This document shows, piece by piece, positions 26,297 to 34,238 of a stretch of DNA of 64,000 nt. The translations under genes and the position numbers were made by a program. Source of the stretch: Candidatus Amarolinea dominans (GTDB lineage: Bacteria > Chloroflexota > Anaerolineae > SSC4 > Amarolineaceae); contig JADJYJ010000031.1 in NCBI GenBank assembly GCA_016719785.1, forward strand, positions 62,001 to 126,000, written 5' to 3'. The notes under the pieces were generated by a model. The model did not search any database. It was given only the letters and a program-made list of their open reading frames with translations, and was not told the origin of the DNA. Within the stretch, counting starts at the first letter, position 1. The number at the start of each line of letters is the position of its first letter.

Positions 26297-26746
26297 CTAG
26301 ATTTTACCACGCGCGACAAGCACAGGCAAACGATCCATGATCTGCTTCAGCGCGAGGCAGTTCTCTGTCAGTGCGCCTTCGAGCAGCGCCAGGGCTTCAT
26401 CCGCCGGCAGTCCATCGGGCTGGAAGGTCACCGACCACGTCAGCTCGGCCTGGTTCGGACCCAAATCACGCACGGCCATGCTCGTCAGGCAGTCGCCAAA
26501 GGGGGTGTCGGTCAGCAAGGCATAGCTCAACCGCAGGGCGGTCTCGTCCAGTGTTTCCAGGCGCTCGACAATCGTGCTGCCATCGGCGCTGGTCAGCGTG
26601 CGCAGCGCACCTACTCCTGCGCCCGCCACCGCGCAGTTGACAACCATTGGGAGATAGCGGCAGGAGGCGCCAAAGTCGCGGATCACTTGCCAAATGGCGT
26701 CCGCCGGGGCATGAATGATGATGATCTTGCTCAACGCCAGGGTCAT
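26297..26746 (-). CDS. SRPBCC-family (polyketide cyclase/dehydrase-like) protein
   Basis: 149 residues from ATG 26746; the longer frame to 26833 runs through the terminator hairpin of the upstream gene and is rejected. The helix-grip pattern is clear: 'SKIIIIHAPADAIWQVIRDFG', 'GVGALRTLTSADGSTIVERLE', 'LSYALLTDTPFGDCLTSMAV', 'AELTWSVTFQPDGLPADEAL' and a C-terminal helix. Such proteins bind hydrophobic small molecules; the ligand is unknown. It stands alone between a cohesin/dockerin gene and a DinB-like gene. Confidence 0.8.
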   Translation of the reverse strand: MTLALSKIIIIHAPADAIWQVIRDFGASCRYLPMVVNCAVAGAGVGALRTLTSADGSTIVERLETLDETALRLSYALLTDTPFGDCLTSMAVRDLGPNQAELTWSVTFQPDGLPADEALALLEGALTENCLALKQIMDRLPVLVARGKI

Positions 26747-26802
26747 TTGACAGCCTTGATATGAATGGGGAGAGAACGCTGGCAGAGGGGGCCAAACTGA
26801 GC

Positions 26803-26833
26803 GTGGACGGCAGCCGGGAGTGCTGCCGTCCAC
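26803..26833 (-). terminator. hairpin downstream of the cohesin/dockerin gene
   Basis: GTGGACGGCAG and CTGCCGTCCAC pair perfectly (11 bp) around a 9-base loop, 13 bp after the gene stop. There is no T run, so termination may need Rho or the hairpin may protect the 3' end. Confidence 0.4.
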
Positions 26834-26845
26834 CCTGTCAGGTCA

Positions 26846-28795
26846 TTATCTCCGTCTCATCAGTGGCAGATAAACCTTGCCGCTGACTGACGCCGGCGCC
26901 ACGGTAATCGTGCCGCTCTGCCGTGTGAGATTGTTGCTGGCAAAGCTGGTAATGAAGTCGCGACCGTAGTGGTCGTTCAAACGGGCGCTGCCCAATGTCA
27001 GCGGCGAGGCGCCCACGGTTGCATTGCTGCGCAGCTTGAATTCGATGATCACCAGGTTGCCGCTGCCGCTGATCTCCTCATCATCACCCAGGGCGATGGT
27101 GAGCAGGCCGCTGCCGCTGTCGCGGAAGGCCACGCTGAAGTTGGTGGCGAGACCGGTCTTGGTGACGTTCACCACACTCTCGACCACGCGCGTGTCATAG
27201 GTGATCCCAAAGAGACCGCCGGCGATCTGGCTCAGACTATCCGCACCGAGGGTGATGAGGACATTCGCCCCTTGCTGCGCCTGGATGCTGCTGAGACGCA
27301 CGTTGGAAGTCACTTGAATGCCGCTGGCGCTCTCGAGCGCGATGGGAACCGGCCAGGCGAGCCTCGCCGCATAGTAGAGGATCATGCTGGCGTCGGCGCT
27401 ATCGAGGACGCCGTTGCCATTGACATCACCGGCGCGCAGCTCACGTGAAGTGGGTGTCCGGAAACCGGTGGCCAGGCGCAAGGCAAGGGCGGCATCGGCG
27501 GCGCGGATCACGCCGTCCCCATCCACGTCGCCCAGGGTGTAAGGCTCCGTCGCTGCTCCCACGGTGAAGAGACCATCTGTCAACCGCAGAGGCACATCTT
27601 GTCCTGGATTGGAGATATCCTGGATGCTGGAGCCGCCGATGTTGGTGATGAACTCCTTGAGGTTGAGCAGACTGGTATTGCCCGGCTGCCCCCTCACCCT
27701 GAAGGTCAACCAAAACAGCGAGCCGTTTCCATTCAACCGATCCGGGTTGAGGTTGATATAGGAAATGATCAGCCGTTTCGTGGGTGGATTGCCCGTATCA
27801 TGTACGGCTTTCTCCCACTGATAGCTCTCCGTCAGCGCCGTGCGCGAAATCGCCACAGATTCGATGACGTCGCCGTTGAACTCCATCCAGATGTCGCTGG
27901 AGGTGATTGCCAGTCCGTCGGCGTTGCGAATGTTGACAGGCACGATCACGAGCTCGCCTGGCCGGCCAATCGTGTCGGGCACGTAGAGATCGAGCGAGCC
28001 AAAGGCGACGCAGCTCACGTTGGAAGTCATGACCACGACGCCGTTGCTGCGGCGCGCTTCCACCCGATAGCAGTAGGTGGTGTTGGGTATGAGGTTGTTA
28101 CCGGCGTCGTGATCCGAGTCGAAGTAGACCGTATCGAGCCAGTGTTCGGCGATGGGCTGGAAGATGCCATTGGCGCCTTCCGCACGCAGGATGCGATAGT
28201 CGGTCACGGTGGGATCGTTGGTGACGTTCCAACCCAACTGCATGGCCCGGTTGCCGGAGTCAACCGCGAGTGTGATCGGCAGCAAGGACCCGACAGGCGT
28301 AGCCGTCGGCGTGCTGGTTGGCGTCCAGGTCGGCGCCTGCGTTGGCGTGCGCGTTGGCGTGCGCGTGGGCGTCCAGGTCAGCGCCTGCGTCGGCGTGCGC
28401 GTTGGTGTCCGGGTCGGCGTCCAGGTCAGCGCCTGCGTCGGTGTGCGCGTTGGCGTCCAGGTCGGCGCCTGTGTTGGCGTCCGGGTCGGCGTCCGGGTCG
28501 GCGTCCAGGTCAGAACCTGTGTGGGCGTCCGGGTTGGCGTGGGCGTGGCGGTCGGCGTCGGAGCCTCGACATCACCCCAGAAACCGCCCTGCACGGTGTA
28601 ACTACCGCCAAGCAGCGCGGCTGCGTCGGGTTGGCCGATCGTGCCCTGCAACGTGTAAGCGCCGCCTGTGCTTGTCCCGCCGCCGCCATCAACCGTCGCC
28701 CAGCTCAAGTCGAATCCGTTACCGGATTGGGCCAGGACCGCGCTCGTGATGATCAACATCAGAACAGGTGCAAAGAAAATGCGCAATCGTTTCAT
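26846..28795 (-). CDS. secreted cohesin-dockerin-cohesin protein with Thr-Pro linker
   Basis: 649 residues from ATG 28795 (GAGGCGG upstream). Signal peptide 'FFAPVLMLIITSAVLAQ'; then a short module 'GFDLSWATVDGGGGTSTGGAYTL' typical of Chloroflexota and delta-proteobacterial exported proteins; a Thr-Pro-Trp linker; a fibronectin-like segment; a cohesin-type beta-sandwich ('LDLYVPDTIGRPGELVIVPV'); a dockerin with two calcium loops ('GDVDGDGVIRAADAALAL', 'GDVNGNGVLDSADASMIL'); a second cohesin-like module; and a C-terminal 'YLPLMRRR'. Cohesin and dockerin in one chain suggest self-assembly or scaffold formation, as seen in non-cellulosomal bacteria. No enzyme domain is present. It is 11 bp downstream of the beta-helix protein gene, so probably one operon. 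Confidence 0.8.
   Translation of the reverse strand: MKRLRIFFAPVLMLIITSAVLAQSGNGFDLSWATVDGGGGTSTGGAYTLQGTIGQPDAAALLGGSYTVQGGFWGDVEAPTPTATPTPTRTPTQVLTWTPTRTPTRTPTQAPTWTPTRTPTQALTWTPTRTPTRTPTQALTWTPTRTPTRTPTQAPTWTPTSTPTATPVGSLLPITLAVDSGNRAMQLGWNVTNDPTVTDYRILRAEGANGIFQPIAEHWLDTVYFDSDHDAGNNLIPNTTYCYRVEARRSNGVVVMTSNVSCVAFGSLDLYVPDTIGRPGELVIVPVNIRNADGLAITSSDIWMEFNGDVIESVAISRTALTESYQWEKAVHDTGNPPTKRLIISYINLNPDRLNGNGSLFWLTFRVRGQPGNTSLLNLKEFITNIGGSSIQDISNPGQDVPLRLTDGLFTVGAATEPYTLGDVDGDGVIRAADAALALRLATGFRTPTSRELRAGDVNGNGVLDSADASMILYYAARLAWPVPIALESASGIQVTSNVRLSSIQAQQGANVLITLGADSLSQIAGGLFGITYDTRVVESVVNVTKTGLATNFSVAFRDSGSGLLTIALGDDEEISGSGNLVIIEFKLRSNATVGASPLTLGSARLNDHYGRDFITSFASNNLTRQSGTITVAPASVSGKVYLPLMRRR
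28293..28561 (-). repeat. Thr-Pro-Trp linker-coding repeat
   Basis: Tandem 'RTPTQAxTWTPT' coding units, with period near 42-54 bp, inside the cohesin/dockerin gene. Confidence 0.85.
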
Positions 28796-28806
28796 AGCGC
28801 CGCCTC

Positions 28807-30699
28807 TCATTGCGGGTTCACGAGCACCCAGATCAGCCCCGCCTTGCTTGCATCCAGGTTTTCCAGGGCCATGCCGATCGTGGGCGCGCTTTCGGCCAGC
28901 CGCACGCCGCCAACCTCGACGGTCTCGAGACTGCGGGCCGCACCGCTGCTATCAACGGCGAGTTTGTTGCCCACTGTTATTGCCGCGCCCAGGGCGCTGG
29001 CCTTGACCTGCACCGGGCCATAGATGATGATATGTACGTAGTCGCCCGCCTGGGCGGCGCCCTGCCGCGGGACAAGTTGCGTGGCCGTCGTTCCATCAGG
29101 CCCGACGATGCTCACCAGCTCACCGCGACCGTAGACCACTCCCACCACGGGAGCGCCGGCTTGGGTGGCCTGGCCCACTTCCATGAACATTGGCTGACCG
29201 ATCGTGTCGCCAGGGCGGGTACCCTGAACGGCCACGATATCACCTGGCGCCAATGCTGTGGCGCCAGTGTTGATGCCAAACGTGGCGATGAGACAACCGG
29301 TGCAGGAAGTCGAGGAGATGGGGCCGTTGAAGAATCCGGCCCAATTCGAGGGAGACCAGACCACAACGCCATCTCTGACGGATCCTATCTCGATACCGGC
29401 TGTCGCCGCATTGGAGACAGAAACACCCGCGCTGCCCGCGTTCTCCACCCTGACGCCGAAGGTCGTTGTCGAGTCCACCTGCACGCCGCGAGTGACCGAT
29501 TGCACATGCAGACCATTGATGGCCGAACGCACTTGCACGCCGTCGTCGGCCGCCGATACGATGTCAATGCCATCGCCGCCCGCCTGCCATACCTCCAGGC
29601 CGGTGTCGCCTGCATTATCAATGAACACGCCGTCGGCGCCCGCATTGGTCACCCACAAGCCGTAATGCTCGGCATTGGCGATCTCGACACCGTTGTGCAG
29701 GGAATTATTGGGGGCACAGGTCGTGAGGGAGCCGGTGGCGCACACGAATAAACCATCCTGACCCGCGGTGTTCACGGAGAAGCCGCTGTTGACCGCCGCG
29801 TCCACCTGCACGCCGTTTCCGCCTGCCGACTGCACCTGCAGGCCGTTGTTGCCCGCGGAGCCTACCTGCAGGCCGTTATTGCCCGCAGCGTTCACGAACA
29901 CCCCGGCGCCACCCGCCGATTGCACGTCCACGCCGATGAGGTTCGCCGAGTCCACCCGCAGGCCCGTATTGGCCGAGAGCACTCGAATGCCGTTCAGCGC
30001 GGAGTTGACCTGCACACCGTTCTCCGTGGCTGTCTGTACGAGAAAGCCGTTCCTGGCGTTGACCACAAACACGCCGAGGTCCGCATTGTCCACCTGCATG
30101 CCGGCTATGCTTCCCGTCCCCACATACACGCCGCGGACGGCCGAGTTCACGGTAATGCCAGGGCCAGTGCCGTTGTTCGTCAAATTCAAGATACCAGACG
30201 CGGCATTTTGCACTTGCCCCACACTGCCGACTATGACGGCGCCTGGCTGTAGACTGAGCGCATAAGGCGACGCGGTCAGCGACTGCCGCGGCGAGAGCGT
30301 CGTGAAGCCGCCGACCCCGCTGGGACAACGCACAGCGATCTCCAACCAGCGAGCCTGGCCGTCGAACGCGCTGACGCCGAAATCGAGCTCACTTGCGAAG
30401 CGGCCCTGGCTCACGGGCTGCCCGTTGCGTGCTTGCGTCGCGCCGATCTGCGCGCCCCCGGCCGCCGCGCTAAACAGTTTGAACTGGAAATCGCAACTAC
30501 CGCTGAACGGGGCGCTGTTCTGCTGTAATGAACCCTGGTAGGTGAAACTGCCGCTGACATCAACGGCTGGCGCCAGGACCGCGCCAGGCTGTTCTTCCTG
30601 CGCCCGGGCCTGGCTGTCGGGCAACTGCACGGCCAGGCCGGCCAACAGGATGACGCCCACCGCAACAAACAAGACGGTCAACAGATGCTTTCGAATCAT
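28807..30699 (-). CDS. secreted right-handed beta-helix-like repeat protein with G2-like C-terminal domain
   Basis: 630 residues from ATG 30699. Signal anchor 'LLTVLFVAVGVILLAGLAVQL'; an N-terminal domain ('GSFTYQGSLQQNSAPFSGSC', 'TLSPRQSLTASPYAL') of a type shared by phage-tail-fibre and surface proteins; then from ~170 to ~470 about 27 repeats of 10-11 residues, 'NGVQVxSA' (for example 'NNGLQVGSAGNNGLQVQSAG'), that predict a regular solenoid. The last ~150 residues ('PGDIVAVQG', 'APVVGVVYGRG', 'AITVGNKLAVDSSG', 'TIGMALENLDASKAGLIWVLV') resemble the peptidase G2/intramolecular-chaperone end domain of trimeric fibres. It is probably a trimeric surface fibre. It is co-transcribed with the cohesin/dockerin gene. 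Confidence 0.75.
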   Translation of the reverse strand: MIRKHLLTVLFVAVGVILLAGLAVQLPDSQARAQEEQPGAVLAPAVDVSGSFTYQGSLQQNSAPFSGSCDFQFKLFSAAAGGAQIGATQARNGQPVSQGRFASELDFGVSAFDGQARWLEIAVRCPSGVGGFTTLSPRQSLTASPYALSLQPGAVIVGSVGQVQNAASGILNLTNNGTGPGITVNSAVRGVYVGTGSIAGMQVDNADLGVFVVNARNGFLVQTATENGVQVNSALNGIRVLSANTGLRVDSANLIGVDVQSAGGAGVFVNAAGNNGLQVGSAGNNGLQVQSAGGNGVQVDAAVNSGFSVNTAGQDGLFVCATGSLTTCAPNNSLHNGVEIANAEHYGLWVTNAGADGVFIDNAGDTGLEVWQAGGDGIDIVSAADDGVQVRSAINGLHVQSVTRGVQVDSTTTFGVRVENAGSAGVSVSNAATAGIEIGSVRDGVVVWSPSNWAGFFNGPISSTSCTGCLIATFGINTGATALAPGDIVAVQGTRPGDTIGQPMFMEVGQATQAGAPVVGVVYGRGELVSIVGPDGTTATQLVPRQGAAQAGDYVHIIIYGPVQVKASALGAAITVGNKLAVDSSGAARSLETVEVGGVRLAESAPTIGMALENLDASKAGLIWVLVNPQ

Positions 30700-30872
30700 G
30701 GAACTCTTTACCTTTCATACGTTGCGGGGATTGGTTGATTGACGACAGTATCATCTTACGCTCATTCCCCGCGCAGCGATAGACATGAATCAATCTTCTT
30801 TTGGGGCAGTTCCGCTACAATAAATTGTAATTACTGGAATCTTCGGGTGATGCGGTGCGGGGCAATCTGCCT

Positions 30873-30904
30873 CATTATCAATAATGGGCGCCTTGTGCTA
30901 GAAT
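30873..30904 (+). promoter_or_regulatory. palindrome plus -10 element suggesting a leaderless, autoregulated promoter
   Basis: CATTAT-CA-ATAATG palindrome (30873-30886), then TAGAAT (30899-30904) only six bases before ATG 30911. That spacing is typical of leaderless mRNA. No Shine-Dalgarno is present. The palindrome overlaps the -35 position. Confidence 0.45.
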
Positions 30905-30910
30905 GCGCCC

Positions 30911-32506
30911 ATGCGCTACTTCAACACCCACGGGCCAGTCAACGTCCAGGAACACTATGTGGTGTCGCGCCGGGCGCTGATCGAAGAGTTGACGGCCCAG
31001 ATCGAACAGGGCAAGTTTTTCACCATCTACGCGCCGCGGCAGATGGGCAAGACGACGCTGCTGCGCGCACTAGACGATGCATTGGACGCCCGTCCCGATT
31101 TCCTTGCCATTGCACTGAGCTTCGAAGCGTATGAAAGCTGGCCGTTAAGCGATTTTTGGGCCGATTTCAGCGAACGAATGGCGTATCAACTGAGCACTGC
31201 ATTGCCCGGCAAGAATCATCCGAACAGCGAGGCCATCAATGCGCTGCTTGCCGGACAATTGGCAGTGGATGAACGCAGCTTCCAACGCTTTTTCCGCCAG
31301 CTTCATCAACTGGCGCCAACTCTCAAAGTGGTGTTGATTATTGACGAGTTCGATGCCACACCGCAGGATGTGCTCTCGCCGCTCTTGCAAACCTGGCGTA
31401 CCATGTACTTGGACCGACAGCCGCCTCACAGCCTGCATAGCGTCGTACTGGTTGGCATTCAGAATATCGCCCGCCTGAACTTTGGCCGCAGCTCGCCCTT
31501 CAACATCGCCTACCAACATCGCCTGGAAGACTTCTCGCCGGACGAGGTGCGTGATTTATTGGGGCAATATACAACTGAAACCGGGCAGCCCTTTGCCGCC
31601 GGTGTGATCGAGAAACTGGTTGAGCAGACAGCGGGTCAGCCTTTCCTGGTCAACCGCGCCGCCGCGATCCTCACTCAAGAGGTGGTGAAAGAGCGCACGC
31701 GACCGATCACAATGACTGATTTGCGTGTTGCCCTGCAAAAGCTGACGCGTGAGAGCAATTACAACTTCGAGACTGTCATCCGCCGCGCGGCCGAATATGA
31801 AGAAGATGTGGTGCGCATTCTCTTTGGCGCCGATTATCCTTTTCGCCTCAATGATCCGCTCGTCAATTCACTGCATCTTTTTGGCATTATCAAAGAGGCG
31901 CCAGCACAACTTTGCCGGATTGCCAACCCGATCTACAAACAGGTGCTCATTGATGCCTTCCAACCACGCCAGGCCGGACTCCAGGGGGCGATGCTGGTCA
32001 ATGGCTATGACTTCCGCCCCTATGTGGTGAATAACCATTTGCAGATGGATGCGATCCTCGCCCGCTTCCGCGAGTTCATCGAACGGCGCGGGCGCGAAGC
32101 CTTCAAGGTGACGCCCATGCCGCACGAAGCCACCGGGCAATATCTGCTCATGGCCTATCTCGACATCGTGGTCCGCCAGATCGGCGCGGCGCACTTCACT
32201 GAAATCAACAGCGGTGAAGGACGGCTGGATTTGATTGTGGTGCATCAGGGACGTCGGACGATCATCGAGACCAAAATCTGGCGTGGGCAGGCGCTCTATG
32301 AAGAAGGGTTGACCCAACTGGCCGATTACCTGGCGAGTGAGGGGCAAACGACGGGCTATTACGTGCTCTTTCACGCCCGCCCCACCGTCTATGGCAGATT
32401 ACCCGACGATGCGCTGGAGTACACCACGCAGGTCGCCGGCAGGACGATCCATGTCTACCTGGTGCGCTTGGGGCATCTCTTTGCCGATGAACAGGTTGCG
32501 AGCTAA
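30911..32506 (+). CDS. AAA-like ATPase fused to PD-(D/E)XK nuclease-like domain
   Basis: 531 residues from ATG 30911. N-terminal P-loop: Walker A 'IYAPRQMGKTTLLRALDDAL', Walker B 'VVLIIDEFDATPQD', then 'HSVVLVGIQNIARL' and 'QPFLVNRAAAILTQEV' (AAA_35-like). The C-terminus ('GEGRLDLIVVHQGRRTIIETK', with GQALYEEGLTQLADYL) carries the D-(x)n-E-x-K core of the PD-(D/E)XK fold found in PDDEXK_9-type proteins. The same two-part plan as the DUF4143 gene at 24313, but different families. Such proteins are common, strain-variable and of uncertain role (mobile-element or defence related). An isolated gene with its own palindromic promoter. Confidence 0.82.
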   Translation: MRYFNTHGPVNVQEHYVVSRRALIEELTAQIEQGKFFTIYAPRQMGKTTLLRALDDALDARPDFLAIALSFEAYESWPLSDFWADFSERMAYQLSTALPGKNHPNSEAINALLAGQLAVDERSFQRFFRQLHQLAPTLKVVLIIDEFDATPQDVLSPLLQTWRTMYLDRQPPHSLHSVVLVGIQNIARLNFGRSSPFNIAYQHRLEDFSPDEVRDLLGQYTTETGQPFAAGVIEKLVEQTAGQPFLVNRAAAILTQEVVKERTRPITMTDLRVALQKLTRESNYNFETVIRRAAEYEEDVVRILFGADYPFRLNDPLVNSLHLFGIIKEAPAQLCRIANPIYKQVLIDAFQPRQAGLQGAMLVNGYDFRPYVVNNHLQMDAILARFREFIERRGREAFKVTPMPHEATGQYLLMAYLDIVVRQIGAAHFTEINSGEGRLDLIVVHQGRRTIIETKIWRGQALYEEGLTQLADYLASEGQTTGYYVLFHARPTVYGRLPDDALEYTTQVAGRTIHVYLVRLGHLFADEQVAS

Positions 32507-32532
32507 GAGCTAGGAGCGGAAGCCGTCGGCGT

Positions 32533-33192
32533 TTATTCCAGCGACTCGACCAGCGCGGCCCAGCCCTGGCGCAGAGCGTAGAGCGCAGCCTGGGTGCGGT
32601 TAGTCACGTGCAGTTTCGCGTAGATGGTGCGCAGCCGATTGGCCACGGTGTAAACGGAGAAGTTGAGCAACTGGGCGATCTCATGGTTGTCCACACCCTT
32701 GGCTACCAGGCGCAGGACGACCATCTCGCTCTCCGTCAACGGCTCGACGTGCGGCAGTTTCGGCATCGCCAGGTGAAGTTCGCTCAACACACGGGCGGCG
32801 CTGATGGGGTCAATGAGGTAGTCGCCCCGATGCACGGCCTCGATGGCCTCGATCAGGTCGCGGGCGTCCACGGTCTTGAGCAGATAGCCGCGGGCGCCGG
32901 CGCGGATGGCGTCGAGCATGTACTGCTCCTGGCGATACATGGTCAGCGCGATGATGCGAGCCGCGGGGGTCTCAGCTATGATCTGGCGGATAGCCTCCAC
33001 GCCATCCATGTCGGGCATGATGATGTCCATCAGGATCACGTCCGGCCGCGTCATGCATGCGAACGTCACCGCCTGCGCACCATCTTCGGCTTCGGCGACC
33101 ACGGCGAACCCGCCCATCCCTTCGCAGAGCTGGCACAAGCCCTGGCGCACCAGGGTGTGGTCGTCGGCAATCAGAAGCCTAATCGGCGGCAT
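32533..33192 (-). CDS. LuxR-type response regulator
   Basis: 219 residues from ATG 33192; the longer frame to 33405 overlaps the kinase and is rejected. Receiver domain: 'IADDHTLVRQG' acidic pair, phospho-acceptor Asp56 in 'VILMDIIMPDMDG', Thr in 'ALTMYR', Lys in 'YLLKTVDA'. HTH_LuxR: 'LTESEMVVLRLVAKGVDNHEIAQLLNF' and 'TVANRLRTIYAKL', slightly atypical (NRLRTIYAKL in place of NHxxxIxxKL). It overlaps the histidine kinase gene by 14 bp, so the pair is translationally coupled (NarL/DegU-type two-component system). Targets are unknown. Confidence 0.9.
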   Translation of the reverse strand: MPPIRLLIADDHTLVRQGLCQLCEGMGGFAVVAEAEDGAQAVTFACMTRPDVILMDIIMPDMDGVEAIRQIIAETPAARIIALTMYRQEQYMLDAIRAGARGYLLKTVDARDLIEAIEAVHRGDYLIDPISAARVLSELHLAMPKLPHVEPLTESEMVVLRLVAKGVDNHEIAQLLNFSVYTVANRLRTIYAKLHVTNRTQAALYALRQGWAALVESLE

Positions 33193-34237
33193 GGTGACCC
33201 TTCTGGGCGATCGGTGGCAGGGTAATGACCAACTCCGCGCCCAGGCCGCGCGCGCTGTGAACGTCCAACGTGCCGTCGAAGTCCAGGATGCGCTCGCGCA
33301 TCTGGCGCAGCCCAAAATGGCCGGAATGATCGGCCGGGCCGCGCTGGCTGGGGTCGAAGCCGCGGCCATTGTCACACACCGAGACGACCACGCCACCGGC
33401 TGCATCCACCGTCACGCACACCAACGCCGAGCTGGCACGGGCGTGCTGGCCGATATTGTTCAAGCCTTCCTGGATGATGCGGAAAATGGGTAGTTCGTAG
33501 ACCGCGGGCAGGGTGTCCTGCGGTCCGGATATCTCGAGCCGGGCCGCCAGTTGGTTCTGGTCGCCAAAGTCATCTACCAGTTGTGTCAACGCCGGGAAGA
33601 ATCCCAGCGCGTCCCAATCCAACGGGCGTAGGGCGAAGATGACGCGCCGGATGTCCACGATGGCCGCGGTGAGCACGGTATGCAGTTCGTCCAGCGCGTC
33701 GCGCATACCCGGGGGAGCCGCATCGGCCAGGTGCGACCACAGCGCCGACTTGAAGCGCAGTCCGGCCAGGTTTTGCGCCACGCCGTCGTGAATCTCGTGA
33801 GCGATGCGGCGGCGTTCGGCCTCGATGGCTTCGGCCTCGCTCCGACGCTGTTTTTCGGCGCTAATGTCTTCGACAGTGACGATCATGCGGCTGTCATCGG
33901 TCGGATCGGGCGCAGCGATGACACGCCCGGGAAAGCGCGTGTCATCCCGGCGCTGGCCGGCAATCTCGGCCGTCACCGTTTGGCCTTGCCGCACCCGCTG
34001 CACAAGGGTCAAGACGGCCGACCTGGCATCGTCGGGCGCCAGGTTGCCCACAGGCATGCCCACCATCTCGGCGGACGTATAGCCGTAGGCCAACTCTGCC
34101 CGCCGGTTGACCTCGAGGATGGTCACCGGGGCCATGGTCAGGTCAGTCACCAGGATACAGATCGGCATGTGATCGAACAGGTGACGGTAGCGTTGCTCGC
34201 CGGCCTGGCTCGCGCTGTCAAAATGGCTGGTCTCCAA
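33179..34237 (-). CDS. PAS-domain sensor histidine kinase (HisKA_3 type)
   Basis: 352 residues if the TTG at 34237 is used. It lies one base after the upstream stop (34239) with AAGGA 11 bases before it. The next TTG, at 34309, would overlap the previous gene by 71 bp. PAS domain ('LFDHMPICILVTD', 'EVNRRAELAYGYTSAEMVG'), a linker helix, HisKA_3 with phospho-His in 'RRRIAHEIHDGVAQNLAGLR', and HATPase ('IFRIIQEGLNNIGQHARA', 'VCDNGRGFDPSQ', 'GHFGLRQMRERIL'). No membrane segment, so a cytoplasmic sensor. Partner of the LuxR-type regulator. Its location next to an O-antigen ligase-like gene and pyruvate kinase suggests an envelope or metabolic cue, but nothing shows the signal. Confidence 0.85.
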   Translation of the reverse strand: METSHFDSASQAGEQRYRHLFDHMPICILVTDLTMAPVTILEVNRRAELAYGYTSAEMVGMPVGNLAPDDARSAVLTLVQRVRQGQTVTAEIAGQRRDDTRFPGRVIAAPDPTDDSRMIVTVEDISAEKQRRSEAEAIEAERRRIAHEIHDGVAQNLAGLRFKSALWSHLADAAPPGMRDALDELHTVLTAAIVDIRRVIFALRPLDWDALGFFPALTQLVDDFGDQNQLAARLEISGPQDTLPAVYELPIFRIIQEGLNNIGQHARASSALVCVTVDAAGGVVVSVCDNGRGFDPSQRGPADHSGHFGLRQMRERILDFDGTLDVHSARGLGAELVITLPPIAQKGHHAAD

Positions 34238-34238
34238 G

